Assembly: GCA_043820265.1 (NCBI GenBank)
Contig: JBDREA010000114.1
Span: 1-6,341, forward strand
Length of the DNA stretch: 6,341 bases
Reading direction: 5' to 3'
Source of the DNA: JBDREA01 sp043820265
GTDB lineage: Archaea > Altiarchaeota > Altiarchaeia > IMC4 > JBDREA01
This document shows, one piece after another, positions 1 to 5,172 of this stretch (positions within the stretch are counted from its first letter, which is position 1; each line of letters opens with the position of its first letter). Both the position numbers and the translations under genes were made by a program. Under the pieces are notes generated by a model. The model did not search any database. It was given only the letters and a program-made list of their open reading frames with translations, and had not been told where the DNA came from.

Positions 1-155
1 ATGCCATCTCCATCAGTGTCGAGGTCACCCTCCCAGAAGTAGTGAGGGTTTTTGTCTACTGAGTCGATGACTCCGTCTCCGTCTGAGTCTATGTCGTAGG
101 GGTCGGTTCCCATCAAAGCCTCCTCGAAATCCGATATTCCGTCGCCGTCTGAGTC
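1..155 (-). repeat. Thrombospondin type-3-like DxDGDG repeats
   Basis: Residues 372-422 of the propeller protein read DSDGDGISD, then GTDPYDIDSDGDGVID, then DKNPHYFWEGDLDTDGDG at the window edge. This acidic pattern, with interspersed GTDP and KNP turns, matches bacterial/archaeal thrombospondin type-3 repeats, which bind calcium and often act as rigid spacers between a surface domain and its anchor. The Ser-Asp-Gly-Asp-Gly codons make a short near-identical DNA repeat at about 72-88 and 139-155. The array is probably longer than what is visible here. Confidence 0.8.
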
Positions 156-1268
156 CCTTTTTACTCCGAAAACAAGGATTTTGTTGTCTACGGCGAAGAT
201 GAGTTCGGATTTGTTGTCGTTGTTGAGGTCGGCTACGGCTATTGGAGTCGAATAAGCCCTGAGATTGTATTCCCACAGCACAGTCCCGTTAATCGGTTCT
301 ACAATGTAGAGTCTCTTGTCGTCTCCGTTGAAGATTATCTCTTTTCTGCCGTCTCCGTCCAAGTCGGCCAGAGTGGGTGGACCGTGTATTTTCAGTGTGC
401 TCTGCCAGATAAGGGCTTGGTTGTCGTCGAGTAGCTGCAGAAACCCGGGTCTTCCGAATTCGATGTTTGCTGCAGTCACAACTTCGAGGTGTCCGTCGGC
501 ATCGACATCATCTACTGCGGGAGTGATCATCGCGGAACCGGGTATCACATCCATAATTCCATCGAAGTTCAGATCAAAAAAGAGGGAGTGTGAGCCGGTG
601 TAGAGCAGGCTGAGTCCTTGTCTGTTTACATCATCTTCTTCTATGAATTTCCTTCTGCCGACAGGGAACATTATTACGTCCCCTACTGCTATATCGTTTA
701 ATCCGTCTTCGTCGATGTCTCCGATGACCGAGGTCGAATAGAGGATTGGTAGTCTGGTATCATAGGTCCACATGAGAGTTCCCTTGTTGTCTAAAAGATA
801 GATCAGCCCCTCAGTTGTCGCAAACGCTATCTCAACAAGATTATCAGAGTCGACGTCCCCAGCAGCAGGGGAGGCGGAAACCCCGCCATCAGCCTTAAAG
901 TTCCAGACGACGTCTCCAAAGGAATTAAGTGCATAAAGTGTCCCGGATTTTGTCCCAAAAACGATTTCCAGTATGGAATCGTTCTCTTCGCGGAACTGTT
1001 CTAGGTAAATTGTTTGTGCAAGCCTTAATCCCTTTTTATCTGCCTGTTCGACGACCTTCAGGTTCACGGTGATTGGAGGCCTTAGGATATCATCATCTGC
1101 TTCAAAGGCCCAGATAAGATTAAAATACCTGAAGTTGTCTATCTGTGAATTGACATCTGAGCTCCCCGAGTGCTGGAGGTCATGATGAAACATCGGCCAA
1201 TCCTCTGCCTGCCCAGAAGAAGCAAAGACAACAAAAAGAAGAAATAGACTAACCCAGAAAGACTTCAT
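1..1268 (-). CDS. Secreted FG-GAP/PQQ-like beta-propeller protein with C-terminal TSP3-like calcium repeats (3' end missing)
   Basis: The reading frame is open from an ATG at 1268 to the window edge, giving 422 residues; the C-terminus lies outside. An in-frame stop 15 bases upstream (1281-1283) makes this the first possible ATG. Residues 1-21 form a signal peptide: MKS, a hydrophobic core, then SGQA with likely cleavage before E22. Next comes WPMFHHDLQHSG (24-35), a motif commonly found at the start of PQQ-like/FG-GAP propeller domains. Blade-like units follow, such as GTLYALNSFGDVVWNF, with Asp-rich loops near residues 138, 184, 232, 254, 302 and 347 (for example DLDGDGRKE). Residues 372-422 hold DxDGDG repeats. 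It is therefore probably an exported, calcium-stabilised surface or extracellular protein. Binding or adhesion is an inference from the fold; no catalytic site is visible. The missing C-terminus could carry an anchor or further domains. Confidence 0.88.
   Translation of the reverse strand, partial: MKSFWVSLFLLFVVFASSGQAEDWPMFHHDLQHSGSSDVNSQIDNFRYFNLIWAFEADDDILRPPITVNLKVVEQADKKGLRLAQTIYLEQFREENDSILEIVFGTKSGTLYALNSFGDVVWNFKADGGVSASPAAGDVDSDNLVEIAFATTEGLIYLLDNKGTLMWTYDTRLPILYSTSVIGDIDEDGLNDIAVGDVIMFPVGRRKFIEEDDVNRQGLSLLYTGSHSLFFDLNFDGIMDVIPGSAMITPAVDDVDADGHLEVVTAANIEFGRPGFLQLLDDNQALIWQSTLKIHGPPTLADLDGDGRKEIIFNGDDKRLYIVEPINGTVLWEYNLRAYSTPIAVADLNNDNKSELIFAVDNKILVFGVKRDSDGDGISDFEEALMGTDPYDIDSDGDGVIDSVDKNPHYFWEGDLDTDGDG
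204..857 (-). repeat. FG-GAP/VCBS-type calcium-loop repeats of the beta-propeller
   Basis: This part of the propeller gene encodes residues 138-355. It contains about six diverged copies of an Asp-rich loop followed by a short hydrophobic strand: DVDSDNLVEIAF, DIDEDGLNDIAV, DLNFDGIMDVIP, DVDADGHLEVVT, DLDGDGRKEIIF and DLNNDNKSELIF. Spacing is irregular, about 45-50 residues in most cases. The D-x-D/N-x-D-G-x-x-D/E pattern is the calcium-binding loop known from FG-GAP and VCBS repeats in integrin-like propellers. The copies are diverged at DNA level, so this is a protein repeat and not a recent DNA duplication. Confidence 0.8.
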
Positions 1269-1300
1269 AAGAAAAGATTGTCAAAAGGAAAATAAAAGCA

Positions 1301-1321
1301 GGAACTTATATATCAACTTCC
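1301..1321. promoter_or_regulatory. Near-symmetric TATA element between divergent genes
   Basis: The core cttatatatc (1305-1314) is flanked by ggaactt on the left (1301-1307) and aacttcc on the right (1315-1321), which are inverted copies with one mismatch. On the plus strand the TATA centre lies about 27 bases before the ATG at 1337, so that transcript would be almost leaderless. On the minus strand the same core would place a start near 1283, about 15 bases before the ATG at 1268. The purine-rich GGAA on the outer side of each direction sits where an archaeal BRE would be. Plus-strand use is the better supported; bidirectional use is inference. Confidence 0.5.
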
Positions 1322-1336
1322 TAAAAAATAAATTAA

Positions 1337-1888
1337 ATGCAAAAACACAAGTCTCCAGCTGTCGCAGGGTTGGTAGACCTTCCCCAGATACTCGAAGTAC
1401 AAAGAAAAGCGTATGGGAGGGAGTTCTCTCCAGGATCTCATGTATACGACATTGTTATGGGAGAGGGTATCGATGACATTAAGCGCCGGATAGAATCTCC
1501 TGACTCAAGAGTATATAAAAGTGTAGATAGCACTGGTGGAATCGTTTCGTCTCTTTCCTTCCTTTTAGACAGTGAAAAAAAGATAGCCTATGCATTCAGA
1601 CTTTCATCAATTAAACAAGGTTCAGGAATGAGACTTGTCAAATCTTGCCTCCCAGAATTGGAAAGGGAAGGAATAAAAAAAATTTTCATCCATCCTCCAC
1701 GTGATAGTCGTCAGCTGAGCGTATATAAGAGAATTGGTGCAAGAGACGCCACAGATGAGGAAAAGGGAGAATATGATAGGATTTTCTATCCCCGACTCCC
1801 CAAATCAAAGAAACCTATTCCAAAAAGGCAGGAAGTTGACCTCCTAGTATACGAGTTTCCAAAGCATAAGTTCGGTCCTCAATCCTAA
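1337..1888 (+). CDS. GNAT-like acetyltransferase family protein
   Basis: This is a 183-residue soluble protein with no signal peptide or membrane segment. The start is fixed by an in-frame TAA immediately upstream (1334-1336); the next Met is residue 41. The order of elements follows the GNAT fold. LVDLPQILEVQRKAYG (12-27) resembles the first strand and helix. Strand IVSSLSFLLD (69-78) is followed by IAYAFRLSSI. QGSGMRLV (94-101) occupies the acetyl-CoA pyrophosphate loop, LEREGIKKIFIH (108-119) the next helix and strand, and VYKRIGARD (129-137) matches the Y-x-x-x-G-F/A motif with Tyr130. VDLLVYEF (168-175) could be the last strand. The motif A loop keeps GxG but lacks the usual Arg/Gln three residues before it (Ile92). 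The family could transfer an acetyl group to a small molecule or protein amine; the substrate is not predictable. It is a single-gene unit, divergent from the propeller gene and convergent with PPDK. Confidence 0.68.
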   Translation: MQKHKSPAVAGLVDLPQILEVQRKAYGREFSPGSHVYDIVMGEGIDDIKRRIESPDSRVYKSVDSTGGIVSSLSFLLDSEKKIAYAFRLSSIKQGSGMRLVKSCLPELEREGIKKIFIHPPRDSRQLSVYKRIGARDATDEEKGEYDRIFYPRLPKSKKPIPKRQEVDLLVYEFPKHKFGPQS

Positions 1889-1936
1889 ATCCTGAAAAAT
1901 CGAAACCAGAAAAACCAATGCATCATACAGGATTTA
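1886..1936. repeat. 9-bp inverted repeat spanning the convergent gap
   Basis: TAAATCCTG at 1886-1894 is perfectly complementary to CAGGATTTA at 1928-1936, with a 33-base loop. The left arm includes the TAA stop of the GNAT-like gene, and the right arm ends seven bases before the PPDK stop. Its position between two convergent genes suggests a shared 3'-end structure. The loop is long and a 9-bp match may be chance, so confidence is low. Confidence 0.3.
1895..1914 (-). terminator. T-tract terminator region of the aIF5A-PPDK unit
   Basis: On the minus strand two runs of five T residues occur at 1914-1910 and 1899-1895, 29 to 48 bases after the PPDK stop codon. Archaeal RNA polymerase commonly terminates at short U-tracts without needing a hairpin, so this is a reasonable end for the PPDK transcript. 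The plus strand of this gap is A-rich and has no comparable T-run for the GNAT-like gene. Confidence 0.45.
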
Positions 1937-1942
1937 CATTAG

Positions 1943-4660
1943 CTAAGACCTTTCCTGTTTTTCCTTTATCGCTGCTTGTGCTGCCGCTAACCTTGCGATT
2001 GGAACCCTGTAGGGACTGCAGCTGACATAGTCTAGTCCGACTTTGTGGCAGAACTCGATGCTTGACGGATCTCCCCCGTGTTCTCCGCATATTCCTACTT
2101 TGAGATCGCTTCGGGCAGAGCGTCCTCGTTCAAAGCCCATCTTCACCAATTGTCCGACTCCTTCTTGGTCGAGGGCTTGAAACGGATCACCAGATAAGAT
2201 CCCTTTAGCTATATATTCCTTAATAAATTTTCCGGCGTCATCGCGACTGTAGCCAAACGTCATCTGGGTGAGATCGTTCGTCCCAAAGGAGAAAAACTCC
2301 GCTTCCACCGCAATCTTATCGGCTACGAGAGCTGCCCGGGGTATCTCAATCATCGTACCGACGTGATACTCGATTGTGACTCCCGATTCTTCCATCACCG
2401 ATTTTGCAGCCTTATCGATCACTTTTTTCTGTGCAGCCAATTCGGCAACTGTCCCGACAAGTGGGACCATGATCTCGGCTTTGACCTCCTGGCCCTCTTT
2501 TTTAAGTTGAACTGCCGCCTCAATGATGGCTCTCGCCTGCATCTCGGTTATCTCAGGATAAGTGATTCCAAGCCTGCATCCCCTGTGACCGAGCATTGGA
2601 TTGAACTCAGCTAAGCTCTCAACCTTTGCTTTTACCTGCTCGACTGAGATGCCCATCTCGTCTGCCATCTCTTTTTGGTTTTCGACTTCGTGGGGGACAA
2701 ATTCGTGAAGAGGCGGATCCAAGAGCCGGATGGTCACACCCTTGCCCTTCATCACCTTGAAGAGTTCATAGAAATCCCCCCTTTGGATAGGCAAAAGCTT
2801 TTCTAAGGCCTTCTTTCTGCCTTCAAGGGTTTCGGCAAGGATCATCTCTCGTACAGCCTTTATCCTTTCACCCTCAAAGAACATGTGTTCGGTCCTGCAA
2901 AGGCCTATGCCTTCCGCTCCGAAGTTTAGGGCGACTTGCGCATCTCGGGGAGTGTCGGCATTGGTCCTCACACCAAGCCTCCTCTCCTTGTCTGCCCAAC
3001 CCATGATCTTTCCGAAGTTACCAGTCATCTGGGGCTCGACTGTCGGGACTTCACCTAACATGACTTCGCCTGTGCTTCCATCAAGAGAAATCCAATCCCC
3101 CTCATGCACTGTCTTACCAAACACATCAAGTTTATTCTTCCCATAGTCTATCTCGATCTCTCCGCAGCCTGCTACACAGCATTTGCCCATCCCTCTTGCA
3201 ACAACTGCTGCGTGACTCGTCATACCGCCTCTTGCCGTGAGAATACCTTGCGCCACGTTCATGCCGCCAATGTCCTCTGGTGATGTCTCGATTCGAACTA
3301 GAATGACTTTCTCCCCCTTCGAAGCCCAAGCTTCAGCGTCTTCGGCGTTGAATACGACTTTACCCGAGGCTGCGCCGGGAGAAGCGGGTAGTCCTTTTGC
3401 GATAACCTCTTTTTCTGCTTTAGGGTCGAATGTGGGATGCAATAATTGGTCTAGCTGAGGAGGCTGAATCCTTAGAAGAGCTGTTTGCTCATCGATTATT
3501 CCTTCTTCCACCATCTCGACCGCTATCCTAACGGCTGATGTCGCGGTCCTTTTTCCGGTCCGCGTCTGAAGCATCCAGAGTTTTCCGTGCTGTATCGTGA
3601 ATTCCACGTCCTGCATGTCCTTGTAGTGTGCTTCGAGCTTTTGCTGGACTTCATCCAGTTCCCCGTAAACTTCAGGCATCACTTCTTCCAGAGTGGGTAG
3701 AACTTTTGAGGGATGACCTTCAGGCAGCGTTTCTCTGCCTGCCGCATTGACCTGTTGGGGCGTCCTGATTCCTGCGACCACATCCTCACCCTGGGCATCG
3801 ATCAAGTATTCACCATAAAACCTGTCTTCCCCTGTAGCAGGGTCCCTTGTGAACGCGACTCCCGTGGCACAGTCTTCACCCATATTCCCATAAACCATGG
3901 CTTGGACGTTCACGGCCGTTCCCCATTCACCGGGGATATTATTTATCGCCCTGTATTTTACAGCTCTTGGGTTGTCCCAGCTTCCGAATACCGCGTTAAT
4001 AGCCCCCCATAGCTGCTCCCAGGGGTCGGTGGGGAAATCGAGCTTCTTTTTATCATTGATTAATTTCTTGAATTTGACAACAAGTTCTTTCAGAGCGTCA
4101 ACCGACAAGTCAGAGTCTTGTTTTACCCCCTCTTTCCCCTTTACCTCTTGGATGACTTCTTCGAACGGGTCTTCTTCTTGTTTTGACTCAGGCTTTAAGC
4201 CGAGCACGACGTCGCCGTACATCTGGACGAACCGCCTGTAGCTGTCCCAGGCAAACCTTTCGTTTCCCGTCTTTTTGATGATGCCCTTAAGTGTTTCCTC
4301 GTTTAATCCGAGGTTTAGGACAGTATCCATCATGCCTGGCATGGAGACCCTGGCTCCGCTTCGAACAGACACCAGCAAAGGATTGTCTTTATCGCCGAAT
4401 TTTGAACCCATCACTGCCTCGACTTTCCCCATCGCCGCCTTTACTTCCCGTCCAACGGATTCGGGGTATTTGCCCCCCTGTTCTGAGTAAACCTTGCACA
4501 TGTCGGTGCTTATTGTAAAACCAGCAGGAACTGGGACGCCCATCCTGGCCATCTCGGCCAGGTTGGCCCCTTTTCCCCCGAGGAGGTTCTTCATCTGCGC
4601 GTTTCCTTCAGCTAATCCTTTCCCAAACGAATACACAAATTTTTTTGTCTTACCGGCCAT
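1943..4660 (-). CDS. ppdK: Pyruvate, phosphate dikinase (PPDK)
   Basis: A full-length 905-residue enzyme that reversibly converts pyruvate, ATP and phosphate to PEP, AMP and diphosphate in the cytoplasm, at the glycolysis/gluconeogenesis junction. The N-terminal ATP-grasp region has SVRSGARVSMPGMMDT (98-113, Arg100), GSWDNPRA, GVAFTRDPATGE, and VEFTI...LQTRTGKRT with Glu353, Gln365 and Arg367. The swivelling phosphohistidine domain has GGMTSHAAVVARGMG with His483. The PEP-binding barrel has RTNADTP (565-571), GLCRTEHMFF (Arg589), RLLDPPLHEF (Arg645), IEIPRA (Glu772), SFGTNDLTQ (Asn795) and the acid/base Cys858 in ICGEHGGDP. These line up at a near-constant offset with the Clostridium symbiosum residues as I recall them (His455, Arg561, Arg617, Glu745, Asn768, Cys831). 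The protein is about 30 residues longer than that form, with extra charged residues in the ATP-binding half. It lies 17 bases after aIF5A and is probably co-transcribed; only a weak GGA precedes the ATG. Confidence 0.98.
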   Translation of the reverse strand: MAGKTKKFVYSFGKGLAEGNAQMKNLLGGKGANLAEMARMGVPVPAGFTISTDMCKVYSEQGGKYPESVGREVKAAMGKVEAVMGSKFGDKDNPLLVSVRSGARVSMPGMMDTVLNLGLNEETLKGIIKKTGNERFAWDSYRRFVQMYGDVVLGLKPESKQEEDPFEEVIQEVKGKEGVKQDSDLSVDALKELVVKFKKLINDKKKLDFPTDPWEQLWGAINAVFGSWDNPRAVKYRAINNIPGEWGTAVNVQAMVYGNMGEDCATGVAFTRDPATGEDRFYGEYLIDAQGEDVVAGIRTPQQVNAAGRETLPEGHPSKVLPTLEEVMPEVYGELDEVQQKLEAHYKDMQDVEFTIQHGKLWMLQTRTGKRTATSAVRIAVEMVEEGIIDEQTALLRIQPPQLDQLLHPTFDPKAEKEVIAKGLPASPGAASGKVVFNAEDAEAWASKGEKVILVRIETSPEDIGGMNVAQGILTARGGMTSHAAVVARGMGKCCVAGCGEIEIDYGKNKLDVFGKTVHEGDWISLDGSTGEVMLGEVPTVEPQMTGNFGKIMGWADKERRLGVRTNADTPRDAQVALNFGAEGIGLCRTEHMFFEGERIKAVREMILAETLEGRKKALEKLLPIQRGDFYELFKVMKGKGVTIRLLDPPLHEFVPHEVENQKEMADEMGISVEQVKAKVESLAEFNPMLGHRGCRLGITYPEITEMQARAIIEAAVQLKKEGQEVKAEIMVPLVGTVAELAAQKKVIDKAAKSVMEESGVTIEYHVGTMIEIPRAALVADKIAVEAEFFSFGTNDLTQMTFGYSRDDAGKFIKEYIAKGILSGDPFQALDQEGVGQLVKMGFERGRSARSDLKVGICGEHGGDPSSIEFCHKVGLDYVSCSPYRVPIARLAAAQAAIKEKQERS

Positions 4661-4677
4661 TTTTCCAACTTTGAGTT

Positions 4678-5073
4678 TCAGCCCTCTTTTATCTGGATTA
4701 TCGCGCGCTGACCCATTGCCTCCATGTATATCACTTCTCTTCCGGCATCCATCTTGTCTTTGAATTCATCAGGCACTGGAAGCTCCAAAGTCTCATATGA
4801 AGTCATATCCATTAGCTGCACGTTTCCGCCGACGACGTTCAATACTTGAGCCTCCTTTTTTTCTATTATCGGCACGTCGACTTTGTCTGAGACTGGTTTC
4901 ATGAGATTGCGTTTTTGGCCGTCGAATATCCCGACTGCATCTACTCTGCTTCGGGCGCCTCCGTGCTTTCCGGGCTTGCTGTGCGTCATCCCGATTATCT
5001 TACAGGGTGAGCCGTCGATGATTATGTATCTGCCAACTTTCAGGGTCCTAAGTTCAACAATCTGTTTGTCCAT
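4678..5073 (-). CDS. Translation factor aIF5A (hypusine-containing eIF5A/EF-P homologue)
   Basis: A 131-residue protein that binds the ribosome and helps peptide-bond formation at difficult sequences, working after hypusine modification. The N-terminal SH3-like domain contains VGRYIIIDGSPCKI and the modification loop HSKPGKHGGAR (31-41), with Lys36 as the expected hypusine residue. VGIFDGQKR follows, and a C-terminal OB-fold half (about 70-131) includes VQLMDMTSYETLELP. Length fits archaeal homologues. I chose the ATG at 5073 because GGAGG lies 5 bases before it and because MDKQIVELRTLKVG is where family members normally begin. A TTG at 5088 would add five residues, but the Shine-Dalgarno would then be inside the gene. 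It is the first gene of the unit with PPDK. No deoxyhypusine synthase gene is in the window. Confidence 0.96.
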   Translation of the reverse strand: MDKQIVELRTLKVGRYIIIDGSPCKIIGMTHSKPGKHGGARSRVDAVGIFDGQKRNLMKPVSDKVDVPIIEKKEAQVLNVVGGNVQLMDMTSYETLELPVPDEFKDKMDAGREVIYMEAMGQRAIIQIKEG

Positions 5074-5078
5074 TTTTT

Positions 5079-5083
5079 CCTCC
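5079..5083 (-). promoter_or_regulatory. Shine-Dalgarno sequence of aIF5A
   Basis: The minus strand reads GGAGG here, 5 bases before the ATG at 5073. It is the only strong Shine-Dalgarno among the five gene starts in the window and decides against the TTG start at 5088. Confidence 0.85.
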
Positions 5084-5110
5084 AACAAGAATACTCATTT
5101 AGTTATTCTT

Positions 5111-5121
5111 GGTATAAAAAG
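5111..5121 (-). promoter_or_regulatory. TATA-box promoter of the aIF5A-PPDK unit
   Basis: The minus strand reads CTTTTTATACC, a good archaeal TATA box. Its centre near 5116 predicts a transcription start around 5089, giving a leader of about 16 bases that just accommodates the Shine-Dalgarno at 5079-5083. The spacing agrees with expression of aIF5A from a short leader and PPDK as the downstream gene. No TATA box could lie in the 17-base gap before PPDK. Confidence 0.65.
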
Positions 5122-5140
5122 CGCTCTTCGGAGTTCCTCG

Positions 5141-5150
5141 ATTTAATAAT
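5141..5150 (+). promoter_or_regulatory. TATA-like promoter of the coiled-coil gene
   Basis: The plus strand reads atttaataat. Its centre lies about 27 bases before the ATG at 5173, so transcription would begin at or next to the start codon, giving a leaderless mRNA. No Shine-Dalgarno precedes this ATG, which agrees. It lies about 20 bases from the aIF5A TATA box on the other strand, so the two promoters are separate but close. Confidence 0.5.
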
Positions 5151-5172
5151 CTATCGCATAAATTGTTCCCTT

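Noticed and set aside
72..155. Short near-identical DNA repeats, considered as a CRISPR or tandem DNA repeat
   Set aside because: They fall in frame on Ser-Asp-Gly-Asp-Gly codons of the TSP3-like array and lack regular spacers.
25..276. Arg-rich minus-strand reading frame
   Set aside because: It overlaps the propeller gene in another frame of the same strand and is the shifted reading of its repetitive Asp/Gly codons; the main frame has a signal peptide and clear repeats.
3713..4241. Two overlapping plus-strand reading frames of 99 and 114 residues
   Set aside because: Both are antisense to conserved PPDK sequence, have no promoter or ribosome site, and read as shadows of its codons. The same applies to the other frames antisense to PPDK between 2363 and 4518.
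5074..5088. TTG start for aIF5A giving five more residues
   Set aside because: The GGAGG would lie inside the coding sequence and the predicted transcription start near 5089 leaves no leader; the ATG at 5073 fits the family start and the ribosome site.
4494..5146. Plus-strand frames antisense to the aIF5A/PPDK junction and to aIF5A
   Set aside because: They cross well-supported minus-strand genes and promoter elements, with no recognisable protein features.
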